Positions 1 to 6,227 of a DNA stretch of 17,628 bases are shown piece by piece. The DNA comes from Clostridium sp. AM33-3. Lineage in GTDB: Bacteria > Bacillota > Clostridia > Lachnospirales > Lachnospiraceae. Position 1 is the first letter of the stretch. Every line of letters begins with the position of its first letter. The position numbers and the translations under genes are program-made. The notes below the pieces were generated by a model. It made no database searches and was not told the origin of the DNA. It saw only the letters and a list, made by a program, of their open reading frames with translations. The stretch spans positions 27,168 through 44,795 of the forward strand of contig NZ_QUIV01000027.1 of NCBI RefSeq assembly GCF_003480315.1, read 5' to 3'.

Positions 1-1
1 T

Positions 2-727
2 TTGGACTTTGAGAAAAAGGAGCGGGCAAAGGAAGTCGCAGAATTGGAGCAATCTATTTCTGACGGAAAAGAGCGATTATCAGATATTCAGATTCAGCAT
101 AGAAAAGCAGTGCAGGAAACAGAGCAGATACGGAAGAAGGGCGAAGCAATCCGGCAGGAAGTGTCGGAACTTTCGGAAACAAGTGATTTGCTGAAGGAGC
201 AGGCGACAACGCTGGCAGAGGACAAGAAAAAGCTGCTGTCTGATAATGTGAAATTGGAGAAGCAACAGAAGAAATTGCAACAAGATATTGAGAAAATGGT
301 TCAGTCTAAGGCGGTTATGGAACGGAACATACACGCTTATGACGAGGACGAGAAGTGGCAGCTGCCTGAACCGGCGGCGTTGATGTCTGCAAAGGCTTAT
401 AAGGATAAAAAAGCTTTTCCGCTTGTGGAGAAATTGAAAGAAACGATAAAAGCACTGACAATTAAATGCGTCCAGCTTGCAGAACAGGGAAAGAAACTAA
501 AAGAAAAAGTTACCCGGCAGGAGCAGCAGATCAGTCGCTTGACAGATAAGGTCATGGAGCAGAGCGACATTATTGACCGATTGCAGGAGAAAACGGCAGA
601 TTTGGGGCGTTTGGAACGCTATTTCGGCAGAGAACAGGTGCAGTCGATAGTTGAGCGGTCTAAGGCCCTGGAATGGGCAGAAAAGGAAAATAAACGTCCG
701 AAACGTGTATTTGATGTGAGCAGATAG
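2..727 (+). CDS. MobV (Pre/Mob) family relaxase, C-terminal part; 5' end outside window
   Basis: The reading frame is open from the first bases, so the TTG at position 2 is probably internal and the gene begins upstream. The visible 241 residues are almost entirely coiled coil (roughly residues 1-105 and 140-205), rich in Glu, Lys and Gln. A short conserved-looking break carries HAYDEDEKWQLPEPAAL near residue 112, and the tail reads GRLERYFGREQVQSIVERSK. I recognise this as the C-terminal region of plasmid recombination/mobilization enzymes of the MobV class in Lachnospiraceae elements. The catalytic N-terminal domain, with the HUH metal site, is not in the window. MobV relaxases nick oriT and lead the transferred strand during mobilization by a helper conjugative element. 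The next small gene follows within 15 bases, suggesting one operon. Family call is fairly sure; completeness cannot be judged. Confidence 0.75.
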   Translation: MDFEKKERAKEVAELEQSISDGKERLSDIQIQHRKAVQETEQIRKKGEAIRQEVSELSETSDLLKEQATTLAEDKKKLLSDNVKLEKQQKKLQQDIEKMVQSKAVMERNIHAYDEDEKWQLPEPAALMSAKAYKDKKAFPLVEKLKETIKALTIKCVQLAEQGKKLKEKVTRQEQQISRLTDKVMEQSDIIDRLQEKTADLGRLERYFGREQVQSIVERSKALEWAEKENKRPKRVFDVSR

Positions 728-741
728 GGGGGATTGATAGA

Positions 742-1056
742 ATGACAGATATGGAGAAAAAAGTTATGGTTCGGCTGTGTGCGAAAATCCTTTCAGAAAC
801 AGATTTGTATGATACAGATATGGAAGTACGCAATCTAATTGACTGGATATGTGTGTCGGAGCAGATAAAATCAAACAATAACGAGATACGAAGTATAACC
901 GGGGAATATAAGCGGATAGAGCCGGATTGCCGGGAGGGAGTGCGGACGCAGTTGGAGCACATGAAGTCACTCTGTAAAGAACGTGAGAGCTTGTATGAGA
1001 AGCAGAATGATTTGAAAGGGCAGAAGCAGAAAATCGAGAGAGCATTGGAACGGTAG
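742..1056 (+). CDS. Small charged helical protein next to MobV, unknown function
   Basis: This ORF encodes 104 residues. The ATG follows an AGGGGGG ribosome binding site that overlaps the MobV stop, so the two are probably co-transcribed and translationally coupled. Residues 1-45 look like a compact helical segment (MTDMEKKVMVRLCAKILSE...). Residues 60-104 are a Lys/Glu/Gln-rich helix ending in QKQKIERALER, likely coiled coil. There is no signal peptide, membrane segment or recognisable catalytic motif. I do not recognise a named family. Its position directly after a relaxase suggests a mobilization accessory or regulatory role, but this is inferred from position alone. Confidence 0.6.
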   Translation: MTDMEKKVMVRLCAKILSETDLYDTDMEVRNLIDWICVSEQIKSNNNEIRSITGEYKRIEPDCREGVRTQLEHMKSLCKERESLYEKQNDLKGQKQKIERALER

Positions 1057-1137
1057 GGATTTGGGGCATGGCGGCGGCTGTGTCCCTTATTTATTGTGGA
1101 AAAATTGCTAATGGTATGCTAAAATCAAGGAGCAAAG

Positions 1138-1234
1138 ATAAAAACGCAACGTAAGAGAAAATCCCTTACAGAGCCGGTAGGTAGCCCGGCCGCATCATCT
1201 GGTGTAAGTAACCCTCCCTCTTTAGGGTCGTCCA
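1138..1234 (+). promoter_or_regulatory. yjdF-type riboswitch (azaaromatic-sensing) upstream of yjdF
   Basis: A conserved-looking leader lies directly upstream of a yjdF-family gene. It contains the blocks CGCAACGTAAGAGAAA, TCCCTTACAGAGCCGGTAGG, TAGCCCGGCCGCATCATC, TGGTGTAAGTAACCCTCC and TTTAGGGTCGTCC. Visible helices include GCCGG/CCGGC, ACCCT/AGGGT and CTTAC/GTAAG. This is the pattern of the yjdF RNA motif, reported to bind diverse azaaromatic compounds. A CCTCC at 1213-1217 is complementary to the GGAGG ribosome binding site at 1259-1263, so translational control is plausible (inference). A weak promoter-like TTATTG...TATGCT (1091-1120) precedes it. Boundaries are approximate because no covariance search was possible. 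Confidence 0.8.
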
Positions 1235-1270
1235 TTCTTTGTTCATACAATCATTTAAGGAGGAATTGTC

Positions 1271-1687
1271 ATGGACAAAGTATCGGGCAGATTGACAGTA
1301 TTTTTTGAGGAACCATTCTGGATAGGTGTGTTTGAGCGCATATCGGAGGGAAAATTATCTGTATGCAAGGTTACGTTTGGGGCGGAGCCGAAAGATTATG
1401 AGGTATACGATTTTGTTTTGAGAAATTATTATCGACTGAAATTTAGTCCGGCTGTGGCAACTGATGTAAAAGAAGCTGGCCGCAATCCGAAACGGGTACA
1501 GAGAGAAGTGCGGAAACAGGTACAGAATACCGGGATAGGAACGAAGTCGCAACAGGCTTTGAAATTACAGCAGGAGCAGTTGAAAACTGAACGTAAAGCT
1601 GTGAGCCGGGAACAACGGGAAGCAGAGAAACAGCGGCAGTTTGAACTGAAACAGCAGAAAAGGAAAGAGAAGCATAGGGGCAGGTAA
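1271..1687 (+). CDS. yjdF: YjdF family protein (DUF2992)
   Basis: The protein is 138 residues long, with an AAGGAGG ribosome binding site seven bases before the ATG. The N-terminal 70 residues carry the family signature: a short strand (RLTVFFEEPFWIGVFER), a Gly-Lys-Leu turn, then CKVTFGAEPKDYEVYDFVL. The C-terminal half (about 75-138) is a very basic, Gln/Lys/Arg-rich helix with repeated KQQ/REQ blocks, as in other YjdF/DUF2992 proteins. The biochemical role of YjdF is not established; its riboswitch suggests a response to toxic heteroaromatic compounds. Here it sits alone with its riboswitch between a mobilization gene and a nuclease-fold operon, so it appears to be cargo on a mobile element. 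Family assignment is strong; function remains open. Confidence 0.88.
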   Translation: MDKVSGRLTVFFEEPFWIGVFERISEGKLSVCKVTFGAEPKDYEVYDFVLRNYYRLKFSPAVATDVKEAGRNPKRVQREVRKQVQNTGIGTKSQQALKLQQEQLKTERKAVSREQREAEKQRQFELKQQKRKEKHRGR

Positions 1688-1696
1688 CGCCTGCCC
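1678..1696 (+). terminator. Hairpin overlapping the yjdF stop codon
   Basis: GGGCAGG, loop TAACG, CCTGCCC form a 7-bp GC-rich stem, and the yjdF TAA stop lies in the loop. The downstream tract is TTGGCC rather than a U-run, so it is at best a weak intrinsic terminator. It may instead protect or attenuate the transcript before the next operon. Confidence 0.4.
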
Positions 1697-1754
1697 TTGG
1701 CCGCTTATAGGAGTTTTTAAAATTCAGATTAAAAAATGAAAGAGAGTAATACAT

Positions 1755-2555
1755 GTGAAGTTTGCTTTTTGGAATGTACATCAAAATCCGGTTATAAATC
1801 ATTATATTGTTGATCTTATATATGAAAATGAATTAGATATAATCGTGTTGGCAGAATATAAAGATAATGAACAGAAGTTGATTGATGAACTAACTCAAAA
1901 GGGTATATACATGGAGAAATATTTGACTTCCGGTTGTGATCGTATTATGATGTTTGGCTCTATTCAAAAAGTAATGCCCGCAAATCAAAACAAATACTAT
2001 TCAATACAAATTATTGATAAAAAGTGTATTTTGTGCGGAATGCATTTGCCGAGTAGAATTTATTCGGATCACCAAGAGAGAAGGAATATTGTAATAGACA
2101 GGATTGTCGAAGACATTAATGAATTAGAGATGAAATTGAAAATAGAAAATACTATTATATTAGGAGATGTAAATGAAAATCCTTATGATGTAGGATGTTT
2201 AAATGCAACAAAATTTCATGGTATATCTAGTGGAGCGGATGCAGAAAAAGGAAGTCGAACAGTTATGAGTAAAACATTTAAAATGTTTTATAATCCCATG
2301 TGGAACCTTTTTGGAGACTTCAGATATCCACCAGGGACATACTATCATAATGGGAGCGAGCCTAGCAATTCTTTTTGGAATATTTATGATCAAGTAATGA
2401 TCCGTCCAAGCATGAGGAAATGGTTCGTTGATAACAGTTTAAAAATTCTTGTGAAAATCCAGGAGTATTCTTTAGTTGATAAATTTAGACATCCTCGAAA
2501 GGATATTAGCGATCATTTGCCGATTGTTTTTGAGATAAAGGAGGAAAATATATGA
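1755..2555 (+). CDS. Endonuclease/exonuclease/phosphatase (EEP) superfamily enzyme
   Basis: The protein has 266 residues and starts at GTG, since the ATG two bases upstream runs straight into a stop. The full EEP active-site set is visible: FWNVHQN (Asn7), VLAEY (Glu34), CGMHLPS (His97), GDVNENP (Asp138, Asn140), YDQVMI (Asp212) and SDHLPIV (Asp253-His254). These motifs are typical of Mg2+-dependent DNase I/ExoIII-like phosphodiesterases, so the protein is probably an active cytoplasmic nuclease or phosphodiesterase. There is no signal peptide. The DNA is visibly more AT-rich than the flanking relaxase and yjdF genes, suggesting separate acquisition. Its stop overlaps the start of the next gene (ATGA), so the pair is translationally coupled. 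Substrate is unknown; nucleic acid, nucleotide or phosphoinositide-like substrates all occur in this superfamily. Confidence 0.85.
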   Translation: MKFAFWNVHQNPVINHYIVDLIYENELDIIVLAEYKDNEQKLIDELTQKGIYMEKYLTSGCDRIMMFGSIQKVMPANQNKYYSIQIIDKKCILCGMHLPSRIYSDHQERRNIVIDRIVEDINELEMKLKIENTIILGDVNENPYDVGCLNATKFHGISSGADAEKGSRTVMSKTFKMFYNPMWNLFGDFRYPPGTYYHNGSEPSNSFWNIYDQVMIRPSMRKWFVDNSLKILVKIQEYSLVDKFRHPRKDISDHLPIVFEIKEENI

Positions 2556-3139
2556 GTCATGATTTTAACCTTGATGGACTTCTAAACTACGATGATGATC
2601 AGGCGGTGTCTCCAGATACAATTATATCAGAATTGGGAAAACAGTTAGAAGAAGCTACGAATGGATTTGTCAAAGGTGTAGTAAGGGAATATGAAGGGCC
2701 TATTGAATCTTATGATCAGCTATCAGCTTTTGCGTCAATTGCCTCTGCATTGGGAACTTCAGTAATACACAAAGATATTCAGGATAATCTTGGAGCGATA
2801 GGATATCAGAATTTTAAATTTGAATTTTTTTTGACGGCACCTAAAATTGAAAACTACAAATATAGGATTTTGTTTTTTGAATATGGCATTGGAATGTATC
2901 CAGTCAAAATTGTTCTTGAACAAGGGATTGCAGATGAAATATTTAAGAAAGAAAATGCTAATTATATAATTGAATATGAAACAAAAAATGAATTGGAAAA
3001 TGTAATCATAAATATTTTAAAGACAAAGAAAGTTATAAAGGTTATGCAAGAACTAATCTATGCAACAAAAAGGTTTGAAAGGCTTGATAAAAAAGAGCTT
3101 AAGTTGGTAGATAAATCGTCAGATGAGAATGATGAGTAA
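2552..3139 (+). CDS. Unrecognised 195-residue protein coupled to the EEP enzyme
   Basis: The start ATG overlaps the EEP stop (ATGA) and is preceded by AAAGGAGG, so it is co-translated with the nuclease-fold gene. The first 25 residues are acidic and probably flexible (NLDGLLNYDDDQAVS). Residues 30-75 look helical. About 88-135 contains strand-like segments (FKFEFFLTAPK, YKYRILFFEYGIGMYPVKIVL) suggesting an alpha/beta core, and the tail is a Lys/Glu-rich helix ending in an acidic DENDE. There is no signal peptide, membrane segment or catalytic motif I can name. Translational coupling to a potentially toxic nuclease suggests an immunity, sensing or specificity partner. That is inference from arrangement only, and the family is unknown to me. 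Confidence 0.7.
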   Translation: MSHDFNLDGLLNYDDDQAVSPDTIISELGKQLEEATNGFVKGVVREYEGPIESYDQLSAFASIASALGTSVIHKDIQDNLGAIGYQNFKFEFFLTAPKIENYKYRILFFEYGIGMYPVKIVLEQGIADEIFKKENANYIIEYETKNELENVIINILKTKKVIKVMQELIYATKRFERLDKKELKLVDKSSDENDE

Positions 3140-3159
3140 AGGAGTCTTTGGGGTTATAT

Positions 3160-3181
3160 TACATGGTGCTAGCACCATGTA
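3160..3181. repeat. Perfect 22-bp palindrome
   Basis: ACATGGTGCTAGCACCATGT (3161-3180) is perfectly self-complementary, and the flanking T/A extends it by one pair on each side. It begins 20 bases after the stop of the EEP partner gene. No U-tract follows, so it does not look like a standard terminator. It could be a protein-binding site or a recombination site. Confidence 0.7.
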
Positions 3182-3347
3182 GATAGAGCAATTAAGGAGA
3201 AATATTCGTGATACCCGTATGATACCTGTTTGAACGGAAACTATGAATAAGGCGTGAAATTTGGATATTATAAATATAAAAATCCGCAAAAGACAATTAT
3301 ATATTTAACGATTATGTTATAGTTGCAGGGAGTTTTAATAGTATAAT

Positions 3348-3387
3348 AAAGCCCAGAAGCCTTATAAATCAAAGGTTTCTGGGCTTT
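3348..3387 (+). terminator. Strong stem-loop, probable terminator
   Basis: AAAGCCCAGAAGCC pairs with GGTTTCTGGGCTTT over 14 positions (one G-U wobble) around a 12-nt AT-rich loop. Flanking A and T runs allow termination in either direction, so it probably ends transcription from the EEP operon. Similar stem-loops are common at mobile-element ends in clostridia, so an attachment-site role is also possible. Confidence 0.6.
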
Positions 3388-3438
3388 GTGCTTGCAAAAT
3401 GCTTGCAGTTTGAGGACAATGCAACGAATAAATAAGCG

Positions 3439-3467
3439 AGGAGCCGATAAGGCTCCTTATTTTTTTG
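3439..3467 (+). terminator. Intrinsic terminator between convergent genes
   Basis: AGGAGCC, loop GATAA, GGCTCCT is followed by TATTTTTTT, a standard rho-independent terminator on the plus strand. It overlaps the last codons and stop of the minus-strand XRE gene, so it can serve both converging units. Confidence 0.75.
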
Positions 3468-3972
3468 CACTTTGTATGAGCATTTGAGAATCAACCATTC
3501 GGAGTTCCAATTCTTGCTCAATTTCATCAGCACGGTTAAGTAAAAATGCTTTTGTCGTTTCATCTGGAGAAAATTGAGCTTCATCTCTTAAATGGTCGAT
3601 GATAACTTTACTATCTGCCCATTCCTTTAGAAAATGCTTTAATACAGGAGAATCAAAGGATATGGTCAGAGTATTTAGGTCAAATTTTCCATCAGCATCT
3701 TTGTTACCATGAAACTGAACTTTGCCAACTTTGGAGATGGCAAATAGATAAGGTGCAACTTCTCCGATGGTTTCTAAATGAATGTCTTGAAAAGAGGTGA
3801 TACTAATATGTAAGGCATCAGCAATGCGTTGTAAAGGTTCTTGTTTGGGATTTCTATTACCTGTTTCATATTTTTTTAGTGTACCCAGAGGAATACCAGA
3901 AAAATCCGCAAGTTGTTGTTGAGTTAACCCACGGAGTTCTCTATAATATCTGATTTTTTCACTGACATTCAT
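3457..3972 (-). CDS. XRE-family transcriptional regulator
   Basis: The protein is 171 residues if started at the ATG preceded by TTGGAG eight bases upstream; a longer in-frame start (3990) has the Shine-Dalgarno inside it and is less likely. Residues 3-60 form a lambda-repressor-like helix-turn-helix (KIRYYRELRGLTQQQLADFS, then IPLGTLKKYETG, then LQRIADAL). The remainder is mixed and ends in a Glu-rich helix, with no peptidase or SOS-cleavage motif visible. It is divergent from the excisionase-like gene and its own promoter lies in the same intergenic region. It is therefore probably the repressor controlling excision, replication and integration of the module that runs to 6573. Confidence 0.85.
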   Translation of the reverse strand: MNVSEKIRYYRELRGLTQQQLADFSGIPLGTLKKYETGNRNPKQEPLQRIADALHISITSFQDIHLETIGEVAPYLFAISKVGKVQFHGNKDADGKFDLNTLTISFDSPVLKHFLKEWADSKVIIDHLRDEAQFSPDETTKAFLLNRADEIEQELELRMVDSQMLIQSAKK

Positions 3973-3998
3973 AATAATATCTCCAATCATATTTTTTT

Positions 3999-4027
3999 AT
4001 TCTAATACATTGTACATACATTGTCAA
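3999..4027 (-). promoter_or_regulatory. Promoter of the minus-strand XRE gene
   Basis: Read on the minus strand, TTGACA (4027-4022) and TAGAAT (4004-3999) are separated by 17 bases, close to the sigma-A consensus. The spacer contains an imperfect palindrome, TGTATGTACAATGTA, that could be the repressor's own operator. Confidence 0.7.
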
Positions 4028-4138
4028 GAACAAAATGAGAACCAATACACAATAAAGATTGACAAAAAGTATCACATGAGATGATATGAATGCAGGGGAA
4101 CAAAATGGTCACCAAATAACAAAAAAGAGAACAAAATG
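4028..4138 (+). repeat. Three GAACAAAATG direct repeats in the divergent control region
   Basis: Exact copies of GAACAAAATG occur at 4028-4037, 4098-4107 and 4129-4138. Their starts are 70 and 31 bases apart, close to seven and three helical turns, so they would lie on one face of the DNA. The last copy ends in the ribosome binding site of the excisionase-like gene. They are candidate operators for the XRE repressor or binding sites for the excisionase. Confidence 0.6.
4059..4087 (+). promoter_or_regulatory. Possible promoter for the excisionase/integrase operon
   Basis: TTGACA (4059-4064) is followed after 17 bases by TGATAT (4082-4087). The -35 box is perfect but the -10 box is poor, which would fit a repressed or activator-dependent promoter. 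It is flanked by GAACAAAATG repeats. Confidence 0.4.
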
Positions 4139-4151
4139 GAGGTTGCGAATA

Positions 4152-4358
4152 ATGAGTACATCAAAAAAATTAAAAAGTGAACAGCTTTTTGTGAGAGTAG
4201 AAACGGTGATGCATGATTTACAGATTTCCAGACCTTTTGCGTATCGCATGATTGCAGGTTGGAATGAAGAACTGAAAGAGCAAGGTTATACAACTATTTG
4301 CGGACGTATTCCAAAGGCTTATTATGAAAAAAAGATTTACGGCATGACTAAAGAATAA
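4152..4358 (+). CDS. Small helix-turn-helix protein, excisionase-like
   Basis: The protein is 68 residues from the ATG preceded by GGAGG nine bases upstream; a longer frame opens at 4086 but lacks a ribosome binding site. The helix-turn-helix is visible in residues 20-35 (MHDLQISRPFAYRMIAGW), followed by a basic wing-like segment (GRIPKAYYEKKIYG). This architecture is typical of small excisionase/regulator proteins that lie upstream of tyrosine integrases in Firmicute integrative elements. It opens an apparent operon of excisionase, winged-helix protein and integrase, and is divergent from the XRE repressor. It probably bends DNA at the attachment site or regulates excision. No direct evidence separates an excisionase from a plain transcription factor. 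Confidence 0.75.
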   Translation: MSTSKKLKSEQLFVRVETVMHDLQISRPFAYRMIAGWNEELKEQGYTTICGRIPKAYYEKKIYGMTKE

Positions 4359-4464
4359 AACAGCCCTCCCTCGGCAAAGGAAGAGCGGTTAGAAAGTGCG
4401 GATATTTATTTCGTTTAATAAATTGTACCGCGTTTTTATATGATAATCAAGGAGAAACGTGGTC

Positions 4465-4899
4465 ATGGGAAAATCTAGAAAGAGTACGATAAGGAAGTTT
4501 GAGTTTTATGAAACAATAACGAATAACGGTATAGAAAGCGGTTATGTCAGACTTGCTAATACTCAATTTCATTCGGATGCTGTGATGGATTTATCTGCAA
4601 ATAGTTATAGGGTATTTACGTACATGAAGTTCAGAGCGAAAGGAAACAAAGTATTCACTTACACGTATGAGAATGCAATAAAAGATGCATCTATAAGCCG
4701 CCAAACATTTTTGAAAGTGAAAAAAGAATTGATAGATAATGGTTTAATAAAACAATTGGCGTCAAATGCATATTCTCCGTCGAAGTTTGAATTTAGTGCG
4801 GAATGGAAGAATTACCATAGCAAAAGGAGAGATTGGTTTACAGATGAACGTATCTGTAAAAATGCTAAGAGCAAAAGAAAGCAACCACAAAGAAAATAA
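4465..4899 (+). CDS. Winged-helix DNA-binding protein, replication-initiator-like
   Basis: The protein is 144 residues from the ATG, with AAGGAG ten bases upstream; an in-frame GTG at 4459 is an alternative start. The core (about residues 22-105) reads YVRLANTQFHSDAVMDLSAN, then SYRVFTYMKFRAKGN, then SISRQTFLKVKKELIDNGLI. This resembles the winged-helix N-terminal domain of RepA_N-type initiators and related element proteins, in which a recognition helix precedes a basic tail. The tail here (KNAKSKRKQPQRK) is strongly basic. The gene ends 28 bases before an array of five palindromes, the layout expected of an initiator with its iterons or an autoregulator with its operators. Both readings are inferred. 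The name 'replication protein' is tentative. Confidence 0.6.
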   Translation: MGKSRKSTIRKFEFYETITNNGIESGYVRLANTQFHSDAVMDLSANSYRVFTYMKFRAKGNKVFTYTYENAIKDASISRQTFLKVKKELIDNGLIKQLASNAYSPSKFEFSAEWKNYHSKRRDWFTDERICKNAKSKRKQPQRK

Positions 4900-4926
4900 C
4901 GGAAAACAAATAAAAGAATTTTACGA

Positions 4927-5056
4927 GTCTAAAAATTAGACGAGAGTGGCGTCTAAAAATCAGACGACAAGAAAACAGTGAAAAACGTTGTCGTCTAAAA
5001 AATAGACCCTGTACTCATCTAAAAAATAGACGACAGTTCAAGTCTAAAAAATAGAC
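4927..5056. repeat. Array of five GTCTA-AAAAA-TAGAC palindromes (iteron-like)
   Basis: Five 15-bp imperfect palindromes are present. GTCTAAAAATTAGAC starts at 4927 and GTCTAAAAATCAGAC at 4951. GTCTAAAAAATAGAC starts at 4993 and at 5042, and a variant with first base A starts at 5017. Start spacings are 24, 42, 24 and 25 bases. Half-sites GTCTA and TAGAC are nearly invariant while the centre is an A-tract. A short AT-rich palindromic stretch (GCATATATATGTATGC, 5057-5072) follows. The array fits iterons of an origin, a multi-site operator, or arm-type integrase sites. It lies between the winged-helix gene and the integrase gene. Confidence 0.85.
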
Positions 5057-5111
5057 GCATATATATGTATGCCATATATACTTGGACGATTAGGTATTAG
5101 GAGGATTAACT

Positions 5112-6227
5112 TTGAGTGCAAGCAAGGATACAAAAAGAGGAACTTGGAAGGTGTATATTCGATATATAGATTGGATGGGGAACAAGCAGATTAAAACTAA
5201 ACGTGGATTTCAGACAAAGAAAGAGGCTTTGGCATGGGAGCGGGACTTTCTACAGTCGCAGTCTAAGGATATGAATATGAGTTTTAAGGCATTTGCAGAG
5301 ATTTATATGAATGATATGAAGCCACGCATTAGGGAAAGCACAATGGAGAATAAGCGTTATATCATTGATAATAAACTTATTCCTTACTTCGGCTCACGCT
5401 CATTAGCATCTATAAAAGCATCGGATATTATCCAATGGCAGAATGAGTTGCTGAACGCCAGAGATGAAGATGGAAATGCATACTCCCCGACATATCTGCG
5501 TACTATCCAGAATCAATTAAGTGCAATTTTTAACCATGCCAGAAGATTTTATTCGTTACCGGTCAATCCATCTGCACAAGCAGGGAAAATGGGGCGACAA
5601 AATGCCAAAGAAATGAATTTCTGGACACAAGACGAGTTTTTACAATTTATCGAGTATATGAAGGTCAAACCTGTGTCATATTACGCATTTGAGATATTGT
5701 ATTGGACTGGAATTAGAGAGGGAGAGCTTCTGGCATTGACACCAAGCGATTTTAATTTTGTTACGAAACAGTTAATTATCAATAAAAGCTATCAACGTAT
5801 TGGACAGAAAGATATGATTACTGATCCTAAAACGGAGCAGAGCAATCGGACTATTTCATTGCCGGATTTTTTGTGCGAAGAAATCCAAGATTTTATAGCT
5901 TCTCTTTATGGGATAACACCCAATATGAGGATTTTTAATGTTACTAAAAGTTACTTACATCATGAAATGGATAGAGGTTGTAAAGAGAGCGGTGTAAAAA
6001 GAATTAGGATTCATGATTTGCGACATTCTCATGCCGCACATTTAATTGAATTGGGATTTTCACCAGTTGCGATAGCGGAGCGGCTAGGACATAAAGGAAT
6101 ATCAATCACATATATGTACGCACACTTGTATCCATCAAAACAGTATGAGCTTGCAGAGAAACTATCGGAAGATAGGACTAGAGCTAGTGAAAAAATAAAT
6201 TTGACAGGGGATGATGAGAATGTTTAA
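5112..6227 (+). CDS. int: Tyrosine recombinase (phage/ICE-type integrase)
   Basis: The protein is 371 residues, starting at TTG with AGGAGG seven bases upstream. Residues 8-50 form an AP2-like arm-binding domain (GTWKVYIRYIDWMGNKQIKT). About 55-160 is the SAM-like core-binding domain. The catalytic domain follows with Arg202 (TGIREGE), a likely Lys240 (TDPKTEQSNRT), His301-Arg304 (HDLRHSH), His327 (LGHKGIS) and nucleophile Tyr336 (MYAHLY). All expected catalytic residues are present, so it should be active. It would catalyse site-specific integration and, with the upstream excisionase, excision of the element. It probably belongs to the module starting at 3457. Its last codons overlap the start of the MobC-like gene. 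Confidence 0.93.
   Translation: MSASKDTKRGTWKVYIRYIDWMGNKQIKTKRGFQTKKEALAWERDFLQSQSKDMNMSFKAFAEIYMNDMKPRIRESTMENKRYIIDNKLIPYFGSRSLASIKASDIIQWQNELLNARDEDGNAYSPTYLRTIQNQLSAIFNHARRFYSLPVNPSAQAGKMGRQNAKEMNFWTQDEFLQFIEYMKVKPVSYYAFEILYWTGIREGELLALTPSDFNFVTKQLIINKSYQRIGQKDMITDPKTEQSNRTISLPDFLCEEIQDFIASLYGITPNMRIFNVTKSYLHHEMDRGCKESGVKRIRIHDLRHSHAAHLIELGFSPVAIAERLGHKGISITYMYAHLYPSKQYELAEKLSEDRTRASEKINLTGDDENV

Larger units (their letters stand above)
3140..3456. other. Gene-free stretch with palindrome and two hairpins
   Basis: This roughly 320-bp AT-rich interval separates the EEP operon from the convergent XRE gene. I see no supported coding region. It contains a perfect palindrome (3160-3181), a strong stem-loop (3348-3387), a tandem TGCTTGCA pair near 3391-3409, and the start of a second hairpin (3439-3467). 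It is a plausible place for an element junction or attachment site, but no repeated core could be identified by eye. Confidence 0.5.

Noticed and set aside
3139..3440. Transposase or insertion-sequence ends
   Set aside because: No transposase fragment and no terminal inverted repeats with target duplications could be found around the palindrome and hairpins.
4927..5056. CRISPR array
   Set aside because: Repeats are 15-bp palindromes with spacers of 9-27 bases, not the usual 24-37 bp repeats with uniform spacers, and no cas genes are present.
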